The translations under genes and the position numbers were made by a program. The notes beneath the pieces are model-generated. The model was given only the letters and a program-made list of their open reading frames with translations, did no database searches and was not told the DNA's origin. From positions 1-7,716 of the forward strand of contig JAJFMB010000273.1 in NCBI GenBank assembly GCA_021772355.1: DNA of 7,716 nucleotides. Direction: 5' to 3'. This document shows, one piece after another, positions 1 through 6,267 of the stretch; within the stretch, counting starts at the first letter, position 1, and every line of letters begins with the position of its first letter. This DNA is from Chlamydiota bacterium. GTDB taxonomy: Bacteria; Chlamydiota; Chlamydiia; Chlamydiales; JAJFMB01.

Positions 1-1
1 A

Positions 2-544
2 GCGAAGACAGTGAAAGAATTGCTCGCAAAAGCAAAACAGATGGAGAGATTACAATCTGTAATAGCGTCGAATATGAGGAAGAAAATTGAATCTTCTGAC
101 ACTAAACAACAACAATTGGTGCTCATCAACCAGATCTTAGATGCTCTCAAGACTCTGCCTCAAGAGGATGCAAGAATAGAAAGAATTCTTTCCAGAATCA
201 GTGCTCTATTAGAAATACGGGTGAATATGGTAGCAACCCAGCGTCGTCCTTCACAGAGTGAATTGGCATCTTTGCGTGAAACACTGATCCGCTTATATGA
301 TCGCGATGATACGCAAAAGGCACCTTTAGAAGACAAGATTAGGACAGTTTGTGCGAAGCATTTAGAAACGGTAAAACATTGTAGGGATAAGAAACTTCCT
401 GTCGACGATGAGAGATTGGAGGTATTAAAGGATGACATCCTCAATTACTATGAAAACTTCGGAGAAGGTGAAGGGGATATCGAGGTGTTGATTGCAGAAG
501 CCCTTGGCGAAAGCTATGCGAAACCAGTACCCTATCGATTATAG
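2..544 (+). CDS. Unrecognised helical charged protein, 3' part (5' end outside window)
   Basis: I do not recognise this protein. The frame is already open at the left edge, so the gene probably begins upstream. A GTG at position 11 (…T-V/M-K-E-L-L-A-K) could be a start, but only ten bases precede it and no ribosome binding site can be judged. The visible ~180 residues are rich in Lys, Glu, Arg, Leu and Gln with no hydrophobic stretch. This suggests a soluble, mostly alpha-helical and possibly coiled-coil protein. Heptad-like leucine spacing is seen around ALKTLPQEDARIERILSRIS. The tail is acidic and glycine-rich (GEGEGD) and ends KPVPYRL. It converges on the heptosyltransferase gene, with 73 bases between the two stop codons and no clear terminator. 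The long open frame and normal composition support a real gene. No function can be assigned. Confidence 0.7.
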   Translation, partial: AKTVKELLAKAKQMERLQSVIASNMRKKIESSDTKQQQLVLINQILDALKTLPQEDARIERILSRISALLEIRVNMVATQRRPSQSELASLRETLIRLYDRDDTQKAPLEDKIRTVCAKHLETVKHCRDKKLPVDDERLEVLKDDILNYYENFGEGEGDIEVLIAEALGESYAKPVPYRL

Positions 545-617
545 TTTCTTTAGTTTTACTTTAACTCTGCCATCGATAGCACTTGCTGTAATTTTCCGTA
601 TAAGAGGAAGAAAAATA

Positions 618-1670
618 TTAATCAATCACTGGAAGAGAGAGATTTTCGAGAACTTCGTCGCCGGTAAGTTGGCGAATGCACGCTCCTGTGGGACATGAGC
701 GTAGAAGTTTGCAACGCATGGAGAATTCACGGTTATAAGGACAGGAGCCTTGATAGGCAACGTGCTGTGTGCCTTTGGGTTTGTATTTGTTGTGGGATGA
801 GGGGCCAAAGATGCTTAAGGTGGGTGTTGCGGTCGTTCCTGCTAGGTGAAGGGGAAGAGAGTCCATGGTAATGATAAGCTGCATTTCAGCCATCAGATTT
901 TGCAGGGTGGGGAGCGGCAAGCGATCGATTATAGCGCTCTGATCACCAAAATATTTATGTAAATCGTGAGCTTCACGCCTTTCTTCTTCATTTCCCCAGA
1001 TAAAGAGGAAGACGCAATCAAGCTGTTTTTGAGTTTTTTGCAAAAGTTTGATAAGTCCGTCCGTGGACATTTGTTTGTTTTTCCATGCGGATCCCGGGCA
1101 TACCATCACTTTAGTTTTAGAAAAAAAAGGGGGTTGCGAAAGGAGATCTGTAATGATCATTTGCTGTTCAATGGGGATGTCGAGCTGCACGCCTTCCTCA
1201 TCGCTATTATCAGAATGATCGTTGAAGTAGCTTTTGGCAATGTTGAGGTAGTCATCTCTAATGTTTTGTTCAGGAAGGGGATTGAAGCGGTGATGGAGAA
1301 ACAGGCCATTGGGCCATTCCGGCGCACTTTTCCAGCCAAAGCCTACTTTATTTTTACTTTTAGCTTGAAAGGTAACAAAGCTGGATTTGATATTTCCTTG
1401 CAGATCAAAAACAGCATCGTACGTTGTTTTTCTTAAGTTTTGGCGAAAAATTCTCATTTCGTTGAGATTGCGCCCTTTTCTCCAGTTTTTACTGTCGATA
1501 CATAAAGTGTTATCAACATCGGGATGCGCTTTTACCAGCTCTGCGAATCCCTTCTCGACGACCCAATCGATGTGGTGGGGACGGGGAAACTTTTGACGCA
1601 AGTATTTAAGAACCGAAAAAGTGTGTATAATGTCCCCAAGAGCGGACGTTTTAACAATGAGAAAGCGCAT
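618..1670 (-). CDS. waaC: Glycosyltransferase family 9, lipopolysaccharide heptosyltransferase I-like
   Basis: This protein of 350 aa is close to the usual heptosyltransferase length (about 320-350). WaaC transfers L-glycero-D-manno-heptose from ADP-heptose to Kdo of the LPS inner core on the cytoplasmic face of the inner membrane. The N-terminus MRFLIVKTSALGD matches the WaaC start, and Asp13 sits at the catalytic base position. DYDAVFDLQG-type sequence follows at residues 84-92 (YDAVFDLQG). A CPGSAWKNKQ segment lies near 191-200 with lysines that could contact phosphate. The nucleotide-sugar motif MDSLPLHLAG…IFGPSS spans about 269-291. The C-terminal tail is cysteine-rich (Cys310, 320, 326, 331). 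A GGAG seven bases upstream supports this ATG, which overlaps the end of the RluA-like gene by 20 bases, so translation is probably coupled. The sugar specificity is inferred: another GT9 such as WaaF, or a non-heptose transferase, is possible. Confidence 0.82.
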   Translation of the reverse strand: MRFLIVKTSALGDIIHTFSVLKYLRQKFPRPHHIDWVVEKGFAELVKAHPDVDNTLCIDSKNWRKGRNLNEMRIFRQNLRKTTYDAVFDLQGNIKSSFVTFQAKSKNKVGFGWKSAPEWPNGLFLHHRFNPLPEQNIRDDYLNIAKSYFNDHSDNSDEEGVQLDIPIEQQMIITDLLSQPPFFSKTKVMVCPGSAWKNKQMSTDGLIKLLQKTQKQLDCVFLFIWGNEEERREAHDLHKYFGDQSAIIDRLPLPTLQNLMAEMQLIITMDSLPLHLAGTTATPTLSIFGPSSHNKYKPKGTQHVAYQGSCPYNREFSMRCKLLRSCPTGACIRQLTGDEVLENLSLPVID

Positions 1671-2556
1671 GGGATAACTCCATCTTTATGCCGGCATGTT
1701 CTGAAGCGTAAAGAAAATCGGGGGGCAGCGGGGCGACAAAGCTTAATTTTTTGTGTGTTGTAGGATGTATGAATTTGATTTTGTTCGCGTGCAGCATGAC
1801 GCGGGAGGGTAGAAAAGGGCAGTTGAATCGACGAGCGTATTGGGCATCTCCGAGTATTGGGTGTCCTAGACTTTGTAGGTGAACGCGTAGTTGATGGGTG
1901 CGTCCTGTAAGAGGGAAGCAGCGGATCAAGGCAGCACTTTTGCCGACACTTTCCAATTTCCAATTTGTTGTGGCCAGGTGCCCTTGGTCTTCGTTCACCT
2001 TTCCCCAGATGGTTTGCCCTTGGAACCAACCTTTTTTTCCTAGATAGTTTTCCACCGTTCCCTGTTTTTCCTTCGGAACGCCATCAACGAGAGCAAGATA
2101 TTCTTTTTGGACGGTGCGATTGCGGAATTGCGAGCCGATTGTTTGGTAGGCTTCCTTGGATTTGGCCAATATCAGAATGCCGGTGGTATCGCGGTCAAGG
2201 CGGTGAACAGGGGTGTAATCGGGGAGAAGTGCTCTAATGCCTGAAGGTTCACAGGAAAGTCCCGGGGGCTTATTGTAAACGAGAAGAGACTCATCTTCGT
2301 AGAGGATACGGTCTTTCTCGATTCCTGAGTGGCGTCTTTGATCCACAAAGGGAAGTAGGGCTATGCTATCGCCTAAATTGAGAGGGGTTGAGGCAAATCG
2401 TTCAATGGAGCCGTTAATGAGGCAGCGATTGCTTTCTAAGGCGCGCTTGATGCTTTTTAGCGAGGGCTTTTGTTCTAATTTTTGTTGGATAAATGCTGAG
2501 AGCTTCGCACCCGACTCACTTTCTGTCACATGCCAATTATGCATTTGTGTCAGCAT
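1651..2556 (-). CDS. RluA-family RNA pseudouridine synthase
   Basis: This is a 301-aa enzyme that isomerises uridine to pseudouridine in rRNA or tRNA. An S4-like RNA-binding region spans about residues 15-70 (SLKSIKRAL…CLINGS…LGDSIAL). The catalytic domain starts near ILYEDESLLVYNKPPGL (84-100). The catalytic aspartate is Asp121 in the motif HRLDRDTTG (118-126). KEYLALVDG (151-159) and LTGRTHQLRVH (216-226) are further family hallmarks, and GHPILGDAQY (231-240) follows. The start ATG at 2556 has AAAGGA five bases upstream. A second ATG four codons later is less well placed. The gene begins 10 bases after the pheS stop and overlaps the heptosyltransferase start by 20 bases, so it belongs to the same transcription unit. 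RluA, RluC and RluD cannot be told apart by motifs alone, so the target uridines remain open. Confidence 0.92.
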   Translation of the reverse strand: MLTQMHNWHVTESESGAKLSAFIQQKLEQKPSLKSIKRALESNRCLINGSIERFASTPLNLGDSIALLPFVDQRRHSGIEKDRILYEDESLLVYNKPPGLSCEPSGIRALLPDYTPVHRLDRDTTGILILAKSKEAYQTIGSQFRNRTVQKEYLALVDGVPKEKQGTVENYLGKKGWFQGQTIWGKVNEDQGHLATTNWKLESVGKSAALIRCFPLTGRTHQLRVHLQSLGHPILGDAQYARRFNCPFLPSRVMLHANKIKFIHPTTHKKLSFVAPLPPDFLYASEHAGIKMELSHALSHC

Positions 2557-2566
2557 TGTATTCCTT

Positions 2567-3595
2567 TTATGTTGAAGGAAATTGGTTTAGGAATCGGAGG
2601 TCGTTTTCTGAAAACAGACGCACATCTTTGATTCCATATTTGATTTGCGCTAAGCGTTCAATTCCAAATCCCCATGCATAACCTGAATATACTTCCGGAT
2701 CGATATTACCGTTTTGTAAGACATTAGGATGTATCATTCCGGCGCCGGCAACTTCTAACCACCCCGTGTGTTTGCAGAGTGAACATCCGCTGCCATTGCA
2801 GGCAACACAGCTCACGTCAACTTCCAATCCCGGTTCAACAAAGGGGAAGTAACTTGGGCGATAGCGAGTTTTGATGTCTTGATGGAAGAGTTTCTGTAGA
2901 AATTCGTCCAATGTAGCGAGTAGTTCGGAAAAGGAAACATCCTTATCAATGTAAAAAGCTTCAAGTTGGTGAAAAAAAACGTGATGGCGAGATGTGATCG
3001 TTTCGTTGCGGAAACATTTCCCCGGTGAGATCACGCGGATGGGGGGTGTTTCTGTCTCCATTACGCGCATTTGCATATTGCTTGTGTGCGTGCGCAGCAA
3101 CATCTCTTCTGAAATGTAGAAGGTGTCTTGCATGTCGCGTGCCGGATGGTCGGGTGGGAAATTTAGCGATTCGAAATTGTAATAATCTGAATCGATATCA
3201 GGTCCATACTGAACGGAAAAACCCATCCCTTTTAAAATAGTAAAAACTTGATCGAAAATTTGGGTAATGATGTGTGTGCTGCCGCGGTTGCGACGACGTC
3301 CCGGTAAAGTAATGTCGATCATTTCATCAGAAAGACGATTACTCTCCTCTTTATTGATCAAGACGGCAAATCGTGTTTCGATATGATCGAAGAAGCTAAC
3401 TTTAAGCTCATTGATCTTTTTGCCCAAGGAGGGGCGTTCTTCAGGTGCAGCATTTTTAAGGTCCAGCATTAATGCTTGTACTGGACCTTTTTTACCAAGG
3501 TATTTGACCTTGAGGTCTTCAAGGTCCTTGGTCGTCTGCACCTGATTGAGATCTTGAGTAAATTGCTCGTTTAGCGAAGCGATTTTCTCTTGCAT
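2567..3595 (-). CDS. pheS: Phenylalanyl-tRNA synthetase alpha subunit
   Basis: PheS is the catalytic subunit of the alpha2-beta2 enzyme that charges tRNA-Phe in the cytoplasm. The 342 aa match the usual length (about 330-350). An N-terminal coiled-coil arm for tRNA binding covers about residues 1-90. The class II catalytic domain follows. It includes LPGR (97-100), GPDIDSDYYNFESLN (131-145), HTSNMQMR (170-177), motif 2 around RVISPGKCFRNE (187-198), the PYF-like/FVEPGLEVDV segment (250-261), and motif 3 GYAWGFGIERLAQIKYGI (305-322). A four-cysteine element Cys263-X2-Cys266-X4-Cys271-X2-Cys274 is present, as in many non-enterobacterial PheS proteins. Its ATG overlaps the rplT stop as TAATG with no good Shine-Dalgarno sequence, so it probably relies on translational coupling. 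pheT does not follow; as I recall, Chlamydia also keeps pheS and pheT apart. Confidence 0.98.
   Translation of the reverse strand: MQEKIASLNEQFTQDLNQVQTTKDLEDLKVKYLGKKGPVQALMLDLKNAAPEERPSLGKKINELKVSFFDHIETRFAVLINKEESNRLSDEMIDITLPGRRRNRGSTHIITQIFDQVFTILKGMGFSVQYGPDIDSDYYNFESLNFPPDHPARDMQDTFYISEEMLLRTHTSNMQMRVMETETPPIRVISPGKCFRNETITSRHHVFFHQLEAFYIDKDVSFSELLATLDEFLQKLFHQDIKTRYRPSYFPFVEPGLEVDVSCVACNGSGCSLCKHTGWLEVAGAGMIHPNVLQNGNIDPEVYSGYAWGFGIERLAQIKYGIKDVRLFSENDLRFLNQFPST
3460..3532 (-). other. Cluster of inverted repeats inside the 5' part of pheS
   Basis: Two potential hairpins lie side by side within codons about 22-46 of pheS. The first has an inner 8-bp perfect stem (3506-3513 with 3519-3526, loop of 5) and an outer 6-bp stem (3494-3499 with 3527-3532), separated by a one-sided 6-nt bulge. 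The second has a 7-bp perfect stem (3460-3466 with 3481-3487, loop of 14). GGTCC and GGACC copies in both could also pair across the two hairpins. The repeats partly reflect the KDLEDLK peptide with repeated GAC-CT codons, so a regulatory role is unproven. Confidence 0.35.
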
Positions 3596-3954
3596 TACAC
3601 AGCTAAGGCTTCTTTAGCACAAGTGGCAACTGCAGCAAATTGTCCTGGATTGTTGAGAGCTAGATCAGCAAGCATTTTGCGATCGAGTTCACAGTTGGCT
3701 TTCTTCAAGCCGGAAATTAATTTGCTATAGGATAGGCCATTCATTTTTGCCGCTGCATTGATACGCATAATCCACAATTTGCGGAATTCGCGTTTCTTCT
3801 GTTTACGGTGAATATAGTTAAATGCCAACGCACGTAAAACGGCACCTTGAGTCAAGCGCATGTGGTTTTTTCTATCTCCGATAAAACCTTTTGCTCTCTT
3901 TAGGATACGCTTTTTACGACGATGGGAACTTACAGCATTCGTGATACGTGTCAT
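3595..3954 (-). CDS. rplT: 50S ribosomal protein L20
   Basis: L20 binds 23S rRNA and is essential for early assembly of the 50S subunit. The 119 aa fit the family length. The very basic N-terminal tail (SHRRKKRILKRAKGFIGDRKNHMRLTQGAV, in part residues 10-39) and the globular C-terminal domain (GLSYSKLISGLKKANCELDRKMLADLA, from residue 73) are typical. The end, with QFAAVATCAKEAL, is close to the Chlamydia L20 tail as I remember it, which helps place the organism. The ATG is preceded by a GAGAGG-type ribosome binding site. It lies 19 bases after the rpmI stop, and the stop overlaps the pheS start by one base. Confidence 0.98.
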   Translation of the reverse strand: MTRITNAVSSHRRKKRILKRAKGFIGDRKNHMRLTQGAVLRALAFNYIHRKQKKREFRKLWIMRINAAAKMNGLSYSKLISGLKKANCELDRKMLADLALNNPGQFAAVATCAKEALAV

Positions 3955-3973
3955 GTTTCCTCTCTCTTAATCT

Positions 3974-4168
3974 TTATACGCACATCAAGCGTTTATATGT
4001 CTTCAAATGAGCCTCGCTAACAAGACCCGGTTTCGAAAGTTGACGTTTGCGCTTGCTTGTTTTTTTTGTCAAAATATGTCTTAATCCTGGACGGCCGCGT
4101 TTTAATTTTCCACTGCCTGTCACTTTAAATCTTGAAGCCACTGCTTTTTTTGTCTTCATCTTTGGCAC
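3974..4168 (-). CDS. rpmI: 50S ribosomal protein L35 (GTG start)
   Basis: L35 is a small basic protein of the large ribosomal subunit. The 64 aa contain the family signature MPKMKTKKAVASRFKVTGSG at the start and GRPGLRHILTKK in the middle. The ending YKRLMCV resembles the chlamydial YKRMM ending as I recall it. The first codon is GTG, not ATG. This is supported by the universal MPKMK beginning and by an AGGAG seven bases upstream. An in-frame ATG three codons later would remove conserved residues. The gene starts 4 bases after the infC stop, and that stop codon lies between the AGGAG and the GTG, so coupling with infC is likely. Confidence 0.97.
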   Translation of the reverse strand: MPKMKTKKAVASRFKVTGSGKLKRGRPGLRHILTKKTSKRKRQLSKPGLVSEAHLKTYKRLMCV

Positions 4169-4170
4169 GG

Positions 4171-4178
4171 CTTTACTC
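4171..4178 (-). promoter_or_regulatory. Ribosome binding site of rpmI that fixes its GTG start
   Basis: On the minus strand the sequence reads AGGAGTAAAGCC-GTG. The AGGAG is seven bases before the GTG, and the infC stop TAA lies inside the spacer. This supports translation of L35 from GTG by ribosomes finishing infC. Confidence 0.7.
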
Positions 4179-4700
4179 CTTCTTTTTTTTAGGTGTTGCC
4201 GGCGCTAAAACCACTGTTAAGAAACGACCAAACATTTTCATTGGTGATTCCGGCGCTGCGATATCCTCTAATTCTTCACACATTTTCTGAACTACTTTTC
4301 TTCCAATATCAGTGTGAACCATTTCTCGTCCACGGAACATGCATGAGATTTTGACTTTGTTTCCCTTCGTGATAAATTCACGTGCACGACGAGTTTTAGT
4401 CTGCATGTCATGGACATCGATATTGGGCTTTATCTTAACTTCTTTTACTTTGATTTGGTGCTGAGATTTCTTGCTCTCTTTTTCTTTCTTTGTTTGGTCA
4501 TAACGAAATTTACCATAATCAATAATTTTACACACAGGAGGAGTTGCATTAGGAGCAATTTCAACTAGATCGAGTTTGCTATCCTCGGCACTTCTTAATG
4601 CATCCTGTATAGAGACAATTCCAATCTGCTCCCCTTGAGCACTAATCAAGCGTACTTTAGGAGCTCGTATCTGTCTATTAATTCTTAAGTTGCTTTCCAT
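4173..4700 (-). CDS. infC: Translation initiation factor IF-3
   Basis: IF3 binds the 30S subunit, prevents premature 50S joining and checks start-codon pairing. The 175-aa length is typical. The N-domain opens with INRQIRAPKVRLIS (7-20) and continues through DLVEIAPNATPPVCKIIDYGKF (44-65, in part). A lysine-rich linker follows (about 68-90). The C-domain carries KPNIDVHDMQTK (91-102), KVKISCMFRGRE (115-126) and MKMFGRFLTVVLAP (154-167). The tail is KKKKE. It starts with ATG, in contrast to the AUU start used for IF3 autoregulation in enterobacteria. The upstream purine-rich AGAGAGAGA serves as a modest ribosome binding site. It begins 9 bases after the ThrRS-like stop and 4 bases separate it from rpmI, in the conserved infC-rpmI-rplT order. 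Confidence 0.98.
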   Translation of the reverse strand: MESNLRINRQIRAPKVRLISAQGEQIGIVSIQDALRSAEDSKLDLVEIAPNATPPVCKIIDYGKFRYDQTKKEKESKKSQHQIKVKEVKIKPNIDVHDMQTKTRRAREFITKGNKVKISCMFRGREMVHTDIGRKVVQKMCEELEDIAAPESPMKMFGRFLTVVLAPATPKKKKE

Positions 4701-4709
4701 TCTCTCTCT

Positions 4710-6188
4710 TTATGCTTCCATCTCGGTTAACACGGCGTTCATGGCATCGCTCATGATTAATTTTTTCGTCTTGTCGTTTCGCCATCGCAGCGTTATCGAG
4801 TTTTCTTTCTCCTCTGCATCTCCCACTATTGCGACAAAGGGAATGCCTTCCTTTATCGCCTGGCTCAAACGTTGCTTCACATTTCCTGAGCCTTCATCAA
4901 GAGCAACGCGGCACTTTTCCTGAGCAAACCTTTCACAGACCTTCATAGCATAAGCGTCACTCTCTTTTTTTACAGCTATGACGCGTACCTGTTCAGGTGC
5001 TAACCACATAGGTAAGAAGTTTTGATGACGCTCAATAAGAAGGGCTATACACCGTTCTAATGAGCCAATCGCAGACAGTTTGATCAAGTGTTTCCGTTCG
5101 TCAATTTCAAGGTATGGACCTTGCCATTCCTGATCCAAGACGTCTCGCCATCTTACTTCTATCCGAGGGTTCGCCATCGTCCTGTCACGTTCAAAATCAC
5201 ATTTTATTCCGCACTCTTCGAGTATCGAAATATACTTAGGTGATGGCTTATCCCTGCTTTTAAAGCACCAACGGTACTCAAAACCGAATAGTGTAATGCT
5301 TTTAAGAATGAATTGCAAGCAGGAAGTTATTTCTTCAAAAACATTCTTTTCATGAAAGAAGATGTGAATCATGTCGTAATAATGTTTTGAAACAGTAAAA
5401 AGGCCGCGGAAAAAAGGGTATGTCGTATCAGAGGGTGAGTGCCATGTCCATTCACCCAAAATCAAACTTTGTTTTTCTAAAGGGGGTTTTAACCTTTTTA
5501 GAATATTTTTATGCGTCGCCTCAACGCTTTGACCTGGTATAGACGCGCTAAGTTTTCCGTGTAAACGGCGAAATTCCTCTTTCCACCATGAGACGATCAA
5601 TTCTCTTAGTACGACGCCTTTAGGTAGCCAGGTTAGTTCAGGAGAAAAAGAGAAATATTCAAGAGTTTTTTCAAGAAAATGGTGCTGTTTTTTTTTCGCT
5701 CTCTCGAATTTTTTTAAAAAGTTAGTTAACTCTTTTTTTTCGGGAAACGCTGTCGCATGGATGCGAACGAAATCGTCAATTTTTTCTATTGATTGCACTT
5801 TAACATAGCCAATTTGCTCTGTGTTTTTTATCTCGACGACAGGACAAAGGTCAAAAAACGTGCCAATTTTTATTAAGGTGACAAGTTGATCCGGGCACTC
5901 CTCAAGAAGGTCAGCTCTTAGGGACTGTTCATGATGTCGCAAGAGCTCTTGAGCATTACTGCGTACCATTTCAAGTGTTTCAATAGGTAGTTTGTTTTTG
6001 ATTATCCCTCGAACCTTCTCTTCGATAAAGGGGATTGCCATTTCGTTAAGAGGTTGTTGCAAGGCAAAATCATAGGAAAAACCCACATCAGTGACTTGGG
6101 ATCCGATGAGCTGAGCTCCGGGAAAAAGATCGCATACCGCTAGCGCAATAACTTCAGCGGCGACTTGGCGCAAAGGGAATAATTTCAT
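4710..6188 (-). CDS. Degenerate threonyl-tRNA synthetase paralogue (likely catalytically inactive)
   Basis: Counting from the ATG at 6188, this 492-aa protein is colinear with ThrRS (usually about 640 aa) from the editing domain onward; the N-terminal TGS domain is absent. Editing-domain remnants are LRQVAAEVIALAVCDLFP (6-23), GFSYDF (36-41) and FDLC (112-115). The HxxxH histidines are replaced by Gln8 and Glu12, and the later His by Glu119, while Cys115 remains. VRIHATAFPEKKELTNFL (141-158) matches the RIYGTAW region. In the class II core, motif 2 (CHRNE in ThrRS) reads about EWTWHSPSD (246-254), without the arginine. MNCPGH is not recognisable. The histidine of the AHIF motif is kept (His275). 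Motif 3 is GSLER (375-379), with the zinc-ligand His before it replaced, probably by Lys370. The anticodon-binding domain (about 393-492, MWLAPEQVRVIAV…) is well preserved. It occupies the classical thrS slot upstream of infC. It probably binds RNA without charging tRNA; function unknown. A GTG at 6227, inside the tRNA gene, is a less likely start. Confidence 0.85.
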   Translation of the reverse strand: MKLFPLRQVAAEVIALAVCDLFPGAQLIGSQVTDVGFSYDFALQQPLNEMAIPFIEEKVRGIIKNKLPIETLEMVRSNAQELLRHHEQSLRADLLEECPDQLVTLIKIGTFFDLCPVVEIKNTEQIGYVKVQSIEKIDDFVRIHATAFPEKKELTNFLKKFERAKKKQHHFLEKTLEYFSFSPELTWLPKGVVLRELIVSWWKEEFRRLHGKLSASIPGQSVEATHKNILKRLKPPLEKQSLILGEWTWHSPSDTTYPFFRGLFTVSKHYYDMIHIFFHEKNVFEEITSCLQFILKSITLFGFEYRWCFKSRDKPSPKYISILEECGIKCDFERDRTMANPRIEVRWRDVLDQEWQGPYLEIDERKHLIKLSAIGSLERCIALLIERHQNFLPMWLAPEQVRVIAVKKESDAYAMKVCERFAQEKCRVALDEGSGNVKQRLSQAIKEGIPFVAIVGDAEEKENSITLRWRNDKTKKLIMSDAMNAVLTEMEA

Positions 6189-6193
6189 AAAAT

Positions 6194-6267
6194 TGGGATA
6201 TAGCTGACTCGAACAGCTGACCTCCACGATGTCAACGTGGCGCTCTAACCAACTGAGCTAATACCCC
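6194..6267 (-). tRNA. tRNA-Val (anticodon GAC)
   Basis: The reverse complement folds into a full 74-nt cloverleaf. The acceptor GGGGTAT pairs with ATATCCC, with one G-T wobble, and the discriminator base is A. The D arm is GCTC/GAGC with loop AGTTGGTTA. The anticodon stem CCACG/CGTGG encloses TTGACAT, giving GAC (plus-strand 6231-6233) for valine codons GUC and GUU. The variable loop is AGGTC, and the T arm AGCTG/CAGCT has loop TTCGAGT. The 3' CCA is not encoded, so it must be added after transcription. The ThrRS-like ATG begins five bases past the 3' end, so the tRNA probably heads the same transcript. Confidence 0.97.

Noticed and set aside
532..579. Inverted repeat CTATCGAT / ATCGATAG between the two convergent genes as a terminator
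   Set aside because: The arms are only 8 bp, contain the self-complementary ATCGAT, are separated by a 32-base loop and are not followed by a T-run on either strand.
966..1436. 156-codon open frame on the plus strand inside the heptosyltransferase gene
   Set aside because: It is antisense to a gene with clear GT9 motifs, has no family resemblance and no good ribosome binding site.
1532..2029. 165-codon minus-strand open frame overlapping the RluA-like and heptosyltransferase genes
   Set aside because: It is out of frame with both well-supported genes, rich in Arg, Pro and Ser as expected for a frame shadow, and shows no motif.
6189..6227. GTG at 6227 as the start of the ThrRS-like gene, adding 13 residues
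   Set aside because: The GTG lies in the anticodon stem of a well-formed tRNA, and the added residues are just translated tRNA sequence. The ATG at 6188 begins where the ThrRS similarity begins.
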